A stretch of DNA of 14,833 nt. Origin: Spirochaetota bacterium (lineage in GTDB: Bacteria > Spirochaetota > Spirochaetia > Treponematales > Breznakiellaceae). Both the position numbers and the translations under genes were made by a program. The DNA is taken from contig JAEXTK010000076.1 of assembly GCA_023406985.1 (NCBI GenBank), forward strand, positions 1 through 14,833, in the 5' to 3' direction. This document shows, piece by piece, positions 6,242 through 13,522 of the stretch. Every line of letters starts with the position of its first letter. The stretch's first letter is position 1. Under the pieces are notes generated by a model. That model searched no databases. It saw only the letters and a list, made by a program, of their open reading frames with translations, and was not told the origin of the DNA.

Positions 6242-6270
6242 ATGGTAGCCCAAACCGGCCTTCCGCACAA
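6242..6270 (-). promoter_or_regulatory. Putative promoter giving a leaderless transcript
   Basis: Minus strand: TTGTGC (6270-6265), 17-base spacer, TACCAT (6247-6242). Matches to TTGACA/TATAAT are only 3 and 4 of 6, but the spacing is ideal. Transcription starting seven bases after the -10 would begin at the ATG at 6234, which has no Shine-Dalgarno sequence. Confidence 0.35.
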
Positions 6271-6320
6271 GCGCGGGCCCGTCTCCGCGAGGCGGTCCGG
6301 AGCCTCGGCGCCCCTCGGGC

Positions 6321-6366
6321 TTGACCCCGCTAAAGATTTAACGGCATAGTGCCGACAATCCGATAA
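6321..6366 (+). promoter_or_regulatory. Overlapping sigma-28-like promoters (and a weak sigma-70 match)
   Basis: TAAAGATT (6331-6338) and GCCGACAA (6351-6358) each match the sigma-28 consensus TAAAGTTT / GCCGATAA at 7 of 8 bases. The spacer is 12 instead of the usual 11. Eight bases further on, TCCGATAA (6359-6366) is a second 7-of-8 match to the -10, with TAAC (6339-6342) in the same relation as the first pair. A sigma-70-like pair TTGACC (6321-6326) and CATAGT (6345-6350, spacer 18) overlaps them. The 5-base inverted repeat CGGCA/TGCCG (6342-6354) straddles the site. Transcripts would carry a leader of about 60-75 bases before the first fimbrial gene. Confidence 0.5.
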
Positions 6367-6434
6367 GGTCTCGAATGCCGTGCGCGGAAACGCCCGGCGA
6401 AAAAAGTCTACGGATAAAAGTAGAGGAGCGCTAC

Positions 6435-6911
6435 ATGACCAAGATCAAAGTACTCGTCGTCTTCTCGGTCCTGGCCTTCGGCGTCGCGTTCGGCGCGGCG
6501 GCCCAGACGGCCACGCTGGATTTGGTGGGCACGGTCGGCGTGGAAGCCGTCATCAGCGTCACCCCGCTCGCGAGCGCGTCCAGCCTCAACCTGGCGACCA
6601 CCCAAAACGATCTCCAGGTGGCCACCCTGACCTATCGCTGCAACAACGCCGACGGTTTCTCCATCTCGGTCGCCTCTGCGCACAATTTCACCTTGGCGGG
6701 CGAAGACGGACGCGCGGAGTTCAACGCACTCCCGTACACCCTGACCGCAGGGAGCGCCACGGATATTTCCGCCCCCGGCGACGTGATCGACGTATCCGCT
6801 CCCCAGTTCACCGACGTGAGCACGGGCGTCTTCATCTCCTACACCGGCTCCACCTCCCTCGTTCCCGACTCGTACCGGGATCGCCTGACCTTCACCATCA
6901 CGGCGAACTGA
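6435..6911 (+). CDS. One-domain fimbrial major subunit, spore coat U-like
   Basis: A 158-residue secreted subunit, a usual size for SCPU-type pilins. The signal peptide ends AAA before Gln24. The mature part is almost all beta strand: a repeat-friendly N-terminus (TATLDLVGTVGVEAVISV) that may act as the donor strand, then NNADGFSISVASAHNF, YTLTAGSA, and the C-terminal strand SYRDRLTFTITAN, which matches the Gly/Ser-Tyr-x-Asp-x-(Leu/Val)-Thr ending of archaic-type subunits. It has only one Cys in the mature chain, so there is no internal disulfide. ATG 6435 has GAGGAG six bases upstream; in-frame codons before it would precede the signal peptide and are rejected. As the first gene, with the best ribosome site of the operon, it is probably the abundant shaft subunit. 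Identification rests on pattern and context. Confidence 0.78.
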   Translation: MTKIKVLVVFSVLAFGVAFGAAAQTATLDLVGTVGVEAVISVTPLASASSLNLATTQNDLQVATLTYRCNNADGFSISVASAHNFTLAGEDGRAEFNALPYTLTAGSATDISAPGDVIDVSAPQFTDVSTGVFISYTGSTSLVPDSYRDRLTFTITAN

Positions 6912-6946
6912 CGCCGCCTCCGGATCGGCGCAGCGCCGCGCGCAGC

Positions 6947-7687
6947 ATGGATAAACGGTCGGTCCTACGTTCGCTGTTCCTGCTCCTCGGAGCGGGAACG
7001 GCGATCGCGCAACTCCAGTTCCGCCCCATGAACGTCGACCTCGCGCCGGAAGGGCGCAACAGTTCGGCGACGTTCACCGTATCCAATCCGGGCCAGGAGC
7101 CGATCGCCGTCCGACTCCGTATCCTCACGCGGGAGATCGCGGAGGACGGGAGCGAGCGGCAGAACCCGGTGGATCGGGGCACGTTCGGTCTTTTTCCTGC
7201 CTCGGTGGTGCTGGAGGCGGGACAGTCCCGGGCGGTCCGCCTTTCCTGGCTCGGCGCCGCGCGGCCGGAGCGCGAACTCGCGTACCGCATCCTCGCGGAG
7301 CAGGTTCCCGTGGACTTCGCCGCAGGCGCGCCGGGGAACGATCAGGTGAGCATCGAGATCCTGTTCCGGTACCTCGGGGCGGTCTACGTGAAACCCGCGG
7401 ACGTCGCGCCGAAGGTCGTCGCGACCGTGGAGCGGACCGACGCGGCCGACCGCGTGAACCTCGTCCTGGAGAACGTCGGTACGGAACACGTCGTCATCCA
7501 CAATCTTCGTGTCACCATAACCGGACCGGACGCGTCCGGCCCCGCGTTCCGCGTCGATGACGAGCAGCTCAAAGGCCTCTCGGCCGCCAACATGCTCGCC
7601 TCCCTGCGTCGGGTGCAGCCGATAACGCTGCCCCCGGATTTCCCCGACGGGCCGCTCGCCGCCGAAATCGACTTTGAGATCAAGTAG
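6947..7687 (+). CDS. Periplasmic PapD-like fimbrial chaperone
   Basis: A 246-residue chaperone of the usual length (about 230-250). The signal peptide (MDKRSVLRSLFLLLGAGTAIA) ends before Gln. The first Ig-like domain shows QFRPMNVDLAPEGRNSSATF, then SNPGQEPIAVRLRIL, the family segment LFPASVVLEAGQSRAVRLSW, and YRILAEQVPVDF, which places the basic and hydrophobic residues that cap the donor-strand groove. The second domain begins near LFRYLGAVYVKP and ends ...DFEIK. Such chaperones bind subunits in the periplasm and donate a strand until the usher takes over. The ATG at 6947 lies 35 bases after the subunit stop and has no clear ribosome site; a small inverted repeat (6912-6930) sits between them, which may keep chaperone levels below subunit levels. 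Its end overlaps the usher start. Confidence 0.87.
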   Translation: MDKRSVLRSLFLLLGAGTAIAQLQFRPMNVDLAPEGRNSSATFTVSNPGQEPIAVRLRILTREIAEDGSERQNPVDRGTFGLFPASVVLEAGQSRAVRLSWLGAARPERELAYRILAEQVPVDFAAGAPGNDQVSIEILFRYLGAVYVKPADVAPKVVATVERTDAADRVNLVLENVGTEHVVIHNLRVTITGPDASGPAFRVDDEQLKGLSAANMLASLRRVQPITLPPDFPDGPLAAEIDFEIK

Positions 7688-10052
7688 CGTACGTCCCCGA
7701 AAGGCCCGGCTCGCTCTGGCGTCGCTCGTCTTCCTCCTCCCCCTCGCGGACCTCGCCGCGCAGACCGTGGACCTCCGGGTCGTCGTTCGGCTGGACGCCC
7801 GAACCGTGGGCGACGTGGCGGTCCGCGTGGACGAAGCCTACGCGCACCTCGCCCTCGTACACCGGCAGATCTTCGATCTCGTCGCCGACCGGGCCCGGCT
7901 GCCCGCGGACCGGGCGGAGAAGGAATGGTGGACGGTCGACGAACTAGCCGGACGGGGCTTCTTCCTCACCTTCGACGTGGTGGGCCTGATCCTGACGCTC
8001 GACCTCGATCCGGGCCTGCGGCTCGTCCAGACGCACGCGCTGTCCGCCGCGCACGCGCAGGGGGAGGTCACCGCCGTGAGCGAGGCCTTCTCGGGCGGCG
8101 TCAACCTGTACGGCCGGTCGGCCTACGAGCGGCTCGGCGGAGAAGCCGGGACCGAGCCGACCGTGGATTTCCTGGGGCGGGCGGAGCCCTTCCTCAACGC
8201 GCGGGGCTGGGTCCTGGAGGGGGCGGTCCATTACGATACGACCGAGCCGACCCCCCTGGAACTCACCGAGTATCGCCTAGTGCGCGACCTCCTGCCGCAA
8301 AAGGCCCGGTTCGAGGCGGGAACCCTCCGGCATCCGACGATCGAAGGGCAGGGCCGGCGGGACATCCTCGGGGTCGGCCTTTCGCGCCGCTTCGAACTCG
8401 ACCCGACCCTCGACCCTCGGCGGAATACGGCCGCCTTCTTCCTGGATCGCGGCGACGAGGTGAACGTGTTCCTGAACGGCAGGAACGTCTTCTCGGAGCG
8501 CCTCGCGGCGGGGCCGCACGTCCTGGAAGGCCTCGCGCTCTCGCCGGGGAGGAACGAGCTCAGCGTGGAGGCCGGCGGGGAAACGCAGGTCCTCATCATC
8601 CCGCACGACGCGGACCTGCTCCGGCCGGGCCTGGCCGACTACGCGGCGGCGGTCGGCGTCCTCAAGGACGACGCCTCCGCCCCCGCGGCGAGCGGTTTCT
8701 ACCGGCGCGGCTTCACCGAGGAGTGGAGCGCGGGCGCCTTCACCCACCTGGATCCGGAAGGCCAGATGACCGGCCTGGAATCGGTCAACGCCTTCCCCTT
8801 CGGGTCCATCCAATCGACGGCGGCGGCGAGCCGGGCGATCCTCGGCGCCGGGGAGGGCGACGATCGTCGGTGGGGCTTCCGCGGTTCCCTGACCTACCGG
8901 TTGACCCTGCAGCGGTCCATGGTGTCCTCCCTGCTCCTGAGCGGCTCCCTCCTATCGCGGTACTTCTCCTCCGCCGGCCCGCTCGAAGCCGGGAATCGGT
9001 ACTTCGGCGACGCCGTCTCCTCCCTCGGCGTCCGGTTCGGGCAAAACGCGCTCGCCTCGTTCGGCCTCCGGGGCAGGTTCGCGGCGGGCGCGGACGACGT
9101 CCTGAGCCTCTCCGTCTCGGGCCGGACCAGTTTCAGCCGATCCCTGCAGCTCTTCGTCGGCCTCCGCTTCGACCTCGCCGGCGACGAGGCCGACGGTCTC
9201 CAGAGCACCGTCACGTTGACCTACTTCCCGCGCCGCTGGCCGAACTTCCGGAGCGCGGCGACCCAGACCATCGGGGATACGGCGAGCAGCGTGGAGCTTT
9301 CGGGGGAGGGGAAGGAGCCGGGGAGCGCCTTCCGCTGGAGCGCGGCGGCCGCGGCCACGCCCGAGGCCGACCGGCCGTACCGCGTGGACGGCTCGGCGCG
9401 GTACGGCGGCAACCGCGGCGAGGTCCAGGTCCAGGGCTACGGCGCGGGAGGCGCCGACGAGTCCGGGTACCGGCTGGAGGGCGGCGGCGAGACCGCGCTC
9501 CTCTTCGCGGGGAACGTCTTCGCGATCGGCCGGCCCGTGAACGACAGTTTCGTTCTCGTCCGCACGCACGAATCAATGGGCGACGCGATCGTGGGCGTAC
9601 GGACGGGCGATACGTGGAGAGAGCGGACGGGCGCGCTCGGGCCGGCGGCCATCGGCGGCTTGACCTCCTATCGTTTCCAGCGTATCGATCTGGACGCGGA
9701 GCGGGTCCCCGCCGACGTGGACACGGGAGACCTCTCCCGCCTCCTGTTCCCGTCCTACCGGAGCGGCTACGCGGTCACGGTCGGGAAGGGCGCGGCCGTC
9801 TACGCGGGCGGCGTCTTGGCCGGACCGGACGGCGAACCCCTCGCGCTCGCGCCGCTCGAGGCCCGGGCCGCCGACGGGACGGCGACCATTCGATTTTTTA
9901 CCGACGAAAGCGGTATGTTCGAGGTGTACGGACTGCAACCGGGGCGGTGGGAACTCGTCTCTCCCAAGGACGGCGCGCGCGCGCTCCTGGAAGTCCCGGG
10001 GGATGCCGCCGGCTACCTGGATCTCGGATCGATGAGGATGGAACGACCATGA
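7674..10052 (+). CDS. Outer-membrane fimbrial usher
   Basis: A 792-residue usher, near the usual 750-850. Order: signal peptide 1-29 (cleavage before Gln30); an N-terminal periplasmic domain (about 31-125) with hydrophobic FDVVGLILTLDLDPGL; first barrel strands; the plug-type domain at about 255-305, recognisable from FFLDRGDEVNVFLNGR, PHVLEGLALSPGRNEL; a long run of alternating aromatic strands as the 24-strand barrel; then AIGRPVNDSFVLVRTH (about 625-640) and the Ig-like C-terminal part ending in an ESGMFEVYGLQPGRWEL carboxypeptidase-regulatory-like fold. It exports and polymerises the subunits. The only start giving a signal peptide is TTG 7674, 14 bases inside the chaperone gene; there is no strong ribosome site, so reinitiation after the chaperone is likely. 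It overlaps the next gene by 4 bases (ATGA). Confidence 0.88.
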   Translation: MRSSSVRPRKARLALASLVFLLPLADLAAQTVDLRVVVRLDARTVGDVAVRVDEAYAHLALVHRQIFDLVADRARLPADRAEKEWWTVDELAGRGFFLTFDVVGLILTLDLDPGLRLVQTHALSAAHAQGEVTAVSEAFSGGVNLYGRSAYERLGGEAGTEPTVDFLGRAEPFLNARGWVLEGAVHYDTTEPTPLELTEYRLVRDLLPQKARFEAGTLRHPTIEGQGRRDILGVGLSRRFELDPTLDPRRNTAAFFLDRGDEVNVFLNGRNVFSERLAAGPHVLEGLALSPGRNELSVEAGGETQVLIIPHDADLLRPGLADYAAAVGVLKDDASAPAASGFYRRGFTEEWSAGAFTHLDPEGQMTGLESVNAFPFGSIQSTAAASRAILGAGEGDDRRWGFRGSLTYRLTLQRSMVSSLLLSGSLLSRYFSSAGPLEAGNRYFGDAVSSLGVRFGQNALASFGLRGRFAAGADDVLSLSVSGRTSFSRSLQLFVGLRFDLAGDEADGLQSTVTLTYFPRRWPNFRSAATQTIGDTASSVELSGEGKEPGSAFRWSAAAAATPEADRPYRVDGSARYGGNRGEVQVQGYGAGGADESGYRLEGGGETALLFAGNVFAIGRPVNDSFVLVRTHESMGDAIVGVRTGDTWRERTGALGPAAIGGLTSYRFQRIDLDAERVPADVDTGDLSRLLFPSYRSGYAVTVGKGAAVYAGGVLAGPDGEPLALAPLEARAADGTATIRFFTDESGMFEVYGLQPGRWELVSPKDGARALLEVPGDAAGYLDLGSMRMERP

Positions 10053-10981
10053 GCTTGAACGGAACCGCCCGCCGCCTCTGCCTCGCGGCGATCGCCCTCT
10101 CCCTTTCGGTCCCCCTCTTCGGCCAGACGGCCGTGATGTACTACGTGCCGGGGCTCCACTACCAGGCCTATTCCTCGGACTCCTCGTTCTCCCAGTCCTT
10201 CTCATTCTCCGTAGCCCGCCAGGGCCGGGGCGACATCGATTTCTTCGTCACCGTGGACGGCGGCCTCTCCAACTCCTTCCAGCCGCGCTACGCCACCTCC
10301 GGGACGAACCGGATCGAGTACTACATCTACGACAACCTCACGGCCCGCAACGTCCTCAAGTCAGGGGCCGGCGTCTCCGCGCCGAACGTCATCATCGGCG
10401 GTTTCAACGATCCCACCTCGTGGTACGAGACCACGACCGCTTCCTATGCCATCTACGTGCCGGCGGGCCAGTTCCTGCCGTTGGGCGAGTACCGCGACAC
10501 GTTGACTTTCACTCTCTACACGGGCACGCCCGCGAACTATAATCCTTCCTCGGCGGTGAGCCTGACGGTTCCCGTGGTCCTCGCCACGTCCCGGTACCTC
10601 GGCGTCCGGTTGGCGAGCCCGGGCGGATCCTACGCGTCGGGTTCTTCAGCGTATACGCTCAATTTCGGGAACCTCTGGCGGGGGCTGACGAAAGAACTCG
10701 ACATGGTCGTGAGTTCCACGATCTATTTCGATGTGGCGCTCGCTTCCAGCCGCAACGGGAACTTGCGGCAGGTGGGCGGGAGCGACCTCGTGCCCTACAC
10801 GCTCAGGATCGACGGCGCGCCGGTGAGCCTGACTTCGGGGTGGATCCTCGCCCTCCAGAACCAGGGGCCCACGATCGGGGGGCAACGATCCTACCGGATC
10901 GGGGTGGAGATCGGCGACGTGACCGGCCGCGACGCGGGTACCTATCGGGATACCGTCACGGTGAGCGTGATCGCGCGCTGA
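10049..10981 (+). CDS. Two-domain terminal fimbrial subunit, SCPU-like, possible tip adhesin
   Basis: A 310-residue secreted protein, twice the size of a normal subunit. After a signal peptide (ends LFG before Gln), two beta domains follow. The first, about 27-180, contains GDIDFFVTVDGG, IEYYIYDN and GEYRDTLTFTL. The second, about 180-310, contains LDMVVSSTIYFDVAL, LVPYTLRIDGA and the closing AGTYRDTVTVSVIA. Each domain ends in the Tyr-Arg-Asp-Thr motif seen at the C-terminus of the single-domain subunit. In the archaic Csu system the tip subunit CsuE likewise has two domains and is encoded at the operon end. The mature chain has no Cys. Start ATG 10049 overlaps the usher stop. I infer a tip or adhesive subunit; no ligand can be read. 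Confidence 0.8.
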   Translation: MSLNGTARRLCLAAIALSLSVPLFGQTAVMYYVPGLHYQAYSSDSSFSQSFSFSVARQGRGDIDFFVTVDGGLSNSFQPRYATSGTNRIEYYIYDNLTARNVLKSGAGVSAPNVIIGGFNDPTSWYETTTASYAIYVPAGQFLPLGEYRDTLTFTLYTGTPANYNPSSAVSLTVPVVLATSRYLGVRLASPGGSYASGSSAYTLNFGNLWRGLTKELDMVVSSTIYFDVALASSRNGNLRQVGGSDLVPYTLRIDGAPVSLTSGWILALQNQGPTIGGQRSYRIGVEIGDVTGRDAGTYRDTVTVSVIAR

Positions 10982-11006
10982 TCCCCTTCCCCGAGGGAGC
11001 GCATCG

Positions 11007-11852
11007 ATGTACCATGCCGTCATGGGCCCGATCGACTTCCATACCCACGCCTTCCCCGACGCGCTGGCGCCGACGGCGATCGCCAAGCTCACCGCGAGCT
11101 GCGCGGAGGAGAACCTCCTGCCGCATCACGACGGAACCGTCGCGGGGCTCGTGGCCGCCATGGACGCGGCCGGCATCGCGGCCTCCGTCGTGGCCTCCAT
11201 CGCCACCAAACCGTCCCAGAACGGGGCCATCTTGGAGTGGTGCGTCGCCGTGCGCGACGGAGAACGGAGGCGGGCAGGCGGAGCGCGGCTCATTCCGTTC
11301 CCGTCGGTGCACCCGGCCTCGGCCGATGCGGAGGAGGCGGTGGACCGGGCGGCGGAGGCGGGCTTCAAGGGCCTCAAGCTCCATCCCTACTACCAGGGCG
11401 CGGCCCTGGACTCCCCGGCGGTGATCCGCCTGGCCGCTCGCGCGGCGAAGCGCAAGCTCATCCTGCTCTGTCACTGCGGCTACGACATGGCCTTCCCCGC
11501 GGATCCCGTCGCCTCGCCCCGCAAGATCCGCGCCCTCATGGACGCGTGTCCGGACCTCACGCTCGTGGCCGCCCACCTCGGCGGGTGGAAGGATTGGGAC
11601 GCCGCGCGGGACCTGCTCGCCGGCCTGCCGATCTACCTGGACACGAGCTTTTCCTTGGATTACCTCTCCCGCGAGGCGGCGCTCGACTTCCTGGCGACCC
11701 ACCCCCGCACGCATCTCCTCTTCGGCTCGGACTCCCCCTGGGACGATCAGCGCTCCTCGCTCGAGCGGCTCGCGGAATTCGGCCGCGATCTCGGCGCCGG
11801 ATGGCTCGAGGCGGTGAGCTCCGAAAACGCCCGCGTCCTGCTCGGCCTCTGA
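11007..11852 (+). CDS. Amidohydrolase 2 family metal-dependent hydrolase
   Basis: A 281-residue TIM-barrel hydrolase or decarboxylase of the ACMSD-like amidohydrolase-2 family. Metal and catalytic residues can be placed: HTH (His12, His14) after strand 1, KLHPYYQG (His126) near strand 4, CHCGYD (His156), AAHLGGW (His190), and FGSDSPW (Asp242) at the last strands. No signal peptide, so cytoplasmic. ATG 11007 has GGGAG seven bases upstream; ATG 11022 also begins just before the HxH. It lies 25 bases after the last fimbrial gene and could be co-transcribed, but its chemistry has no obvious link to fimbriae. The substrate is unknown, perhaps an aromatic carboxylate or a lactone. It converges with the transporter gene. 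Confidence 0.88.
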   Translation: MYHAVMGPIDFHTHAFPDALAPTAIAKLTASCAEENLLPHHDGTVAGLVAAMDAAGIAASVVASIATKPSQNGAILEWCVAVRDGERRRAGGARLIPFPSVHPASADAEEAVDRAAEAGFKGLKLHPYYQGAALDSPAVIRLAARAAKRKLILLCHCGYDMAFPADPVASPRKIRALMDACPDLTLVAAHLGGWKDWDAARDLLAGLPIYLDTSFSLDYLSREAALDFLATHPRTHLLFGSDSPWDDQRSSLERLAEFGRDLGAGWLEAVSSENARVLLGL

Positions 11853-11866
11853 GCGCTTCCCGACGC

Positions 11867-11882
11867 GCCGGCCGCGGCCGGC
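11867..11882. repeat. Perfect 16-base palindrome between convergent genes
   Basis: GCCGGCCGCGGCCGGC lies 15 bases after the amidohydrolase stop and 4 bases before the transporter stop. It can fold into a 6-pair stem with loop CGCG in either transcript. There is no T-tract on either side, so it may be a shared, Rho-assisted or 3'-end-protecting hairpin rather than a classical terminator. Confidence 0.4.
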
Positions 11883-11885
11883 CTC

Positions 11886-13358
11886 CTACAGCACGGTGTC
11901 GCGGAGGGTCTCCACCTCTGCGGCCAACGCGCGCTCCGGCTCCCCGCCGGCCCGCTTGACCTCGAGGTACCGGAGTATCTTCCCGTGCCGCTCCGCGGTG
12001 ATCGGCCACCGCGCCATGACGAGGATGCCGACGCCGAGCATCAGCGCGGGCACGAAGGCGACGGTGGCGCGGATCATCCACGTGAGGCTGTCCGGCTGGC
12101 CGTGGTAGACGTAGGTCTCCGAGAGGCCGACCACCGTCTTGGTCGGCGCGATGAAACCCGACCAGCCGAGGGCGGCGAGGAAGAGGGCGTTCGCCACGGC
12201 GGACGCGCACTTCCGCACGAAGGTCTGGACGCCGGAAAAGGTGCCCTCCATCCGGTGAGCGAAGTAGAGCTCGCCGACGTCGGTGACGTCCGCGAAGAGG
12301 CTGTTGAGGAGCACCACGGGAAACGCCATCGCGATGCCGAGGAGGGCCGCCGCGAGGAAGATGAGGGGGCCCGTGTCCGGTGTCAGGAAGATTGTGGAAA
12401 GGCAGACGACGATCCAGAGGAGGCAGCCCGCGATGCAGGCGGCGCGCTTGCCGAGGCGCTTGGCCGCGGGTGCGGTGAGGAGGGCCGCCAGGATCTCCAC
12501 GACGATGAGGATGCCGAGCACGGCGGAGAAATCGTCGGGCCGCTTGAGGACGTAGGTCATGTAGAACTGGAAGGCCGTCGTGATGAGGTCGAGCGAGACG
12601 AAGACCGCGAGGTAAAAGACGACGAGGCGCCGGAAGGAGCGGACGCGGAAGGATTTGACCATGAGGGCCCAGCCGAAATCCTTGGAGGGCGCGGAGGAGA
12701 AGTCCGGCCGTTCTTTTACCCCGAGAATCACCGCGACGTAGGGCAGGGCGAAGATGAGGCCGACGATGACGGCCATCGCGAGGTAGCCGCTCGCGTAGCT
12801 TCCCGTGGAGGCCGACACCGACTTCACGATGGCGAGCGGCAGGATGGCGCACATGAGGGAAGAGCCGAGCGAGAAGATCATGCGCACCGTATTCACCGAA
12901 TTCCGCTCGTTGTAATCGAGGGTGACCTCGGCGGCCAAGGACATATAGGGCACCATGACGAGGGTCGCCACCGTGTTGTAGAAGAGGTAGCCGGCCATCA
13001 CGTAGGCGACCTTGAGGGCCTCGTTTTCTATGGCCGCCGGATACCAGATCCAGATCATGGACAAGACGATGAGGGGAATGCCCGCGATGAAGTAGGGTTT
13101 GCGGCGTCCGAGGCGCGTCCGCGTCGCGTCCGTGATCGCGCCCATGAGGGGATCGCTCACCGCGTCCCAGAGCCGGGCGGTCATCATGACCACCGCCGCC
13201 CACCCGGTGCTGATGCCGACGATGTTCGCCAGGTAGAACGCGTAGAGGAAGTTGATGATGTTGAAGGAGCCGCCGCCGTAGATGTCGCCCAGACCGTACG
13301 CCACCTTCACGCCGAACGGAACTGCGCCGTTCCCGGAATCCTTCGCACTCGACGCCAT
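11886..13358 (-). CDS. GPH-family sugar:cation symporter (MFS)
   Basis: A 490-residue inner-membrane transporter with about 12 hydrophobic helices, matching the glycoside-pentoside-hexuronide (melibiose carrier-like) family in length. The signature is clear near the N-terminus: ARLWDAVSDPLMGAITD followed by RTRLGRRKPYF (about 62-92), the family's loop between helices 2 and 3. A central cytoplasmic loop (about 215-240, VKERPDFSSAP) separates the halves. Substrates of the family are sugars and sugar acids taken up with Na+ or H+; the exact one is not visible. ATG 13358 has GGAGG a few bases upstream. It is divergent from the MipA/OmpV-like gene and convergent with the amidohydrolase; no sugar hydrolase lies next to it. 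Confidence 0.9.
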   Translation of the reverse strand: MASSAKDSGNGAVPFGVKVAYGLGDIYGGGSFNIINFLYAFYLANIVGISTGWAAVVMMTARLWDAVSDPLMGAITDATRTRLGRRKPYFIAGIPLIVLSMIWIWYPAAIENEALKVAYVMAGYLFYNTVATLVMVPYMSLAAEVTLDYNERNSVNTVRMIFSLGSSLMCAILPLAIVKSVSASTGSYASGYLAMAVIVGLIFALPYVAVILGVKERPDFSSAPSKDFGWALMVKSFRVRSFRRLVVFYLAVFVSLDLITTAFQFYMTYVLKRPDDFSAVLGILIVVEILAALLTAPAAKRLGKRAACIAGCLLWIVVCLSTIFLTPDTGPLIFLAAALLGIAMAFPVVLLNSLFADVTDVGELYFAHRMEGTFSGVQTFVRKCASAVANALFLAALGWSGFIAPTKTVVGLSETYVYHGQPDSLTWMIRATVAFVPALMLGVGILVMARWPITAERHGKILRYLEVKRAGGEPERALAAEVETLRDTVL

Positions 13359-13392
13359 AGGACCCTCCCGCGGCCGGGTAGCCGCACCGAGC

Positions 13393-13422
13393 AGTATCGA
13401 TCCGCGCGGCCGAAAGCGTCAA
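13393..13422 (-). promoter_or_regulatory. Putative sigma-70-type promoter of the transporter gene
   Basis: Minus strand: TTGACG (13422-13417), 18-base spacer, GATACT (13398-13393), 5 of 6 and 4 of 6 matches. The -10 ends about 34 bases before the transporter ATG, leaving room for its GGAGG. Confidence 0.45.
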
Positions 13423-13522
13423 GAAAAAGAGGGTCGGCGGCCCTGGGCGGCGGGCCGGAGGTCACCGCGGGGTGGATGCGGGCGGCCGTATCCGGTACCC
13501 TGGGAGCGGAGGCACGGGGAAA

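Noticed and set aside
6367..6434. Possible c-di-GMP or other riboswitch in the fimbrial leader
   Set aside because: The leader is short and I cannot fit the conserved core of a GEMM or other known riboswitch; only a promoter-proximal 5-base dyad is present.
6912..6930. Hairpin CGCCG/CGGCG between pilin and chaperone genes
   Set aside because: Only five pairs with a nine-base loop and no T-tract; too weak to list separately in such GC-rich DNA.
7925..10048. In-frame N-terminal extension of the two-domain subunit through the usher gene
   Set aside because: The extension is Arg/Pro/Gly-rich noise; a signal peptide begins exactly at ATG 10049.
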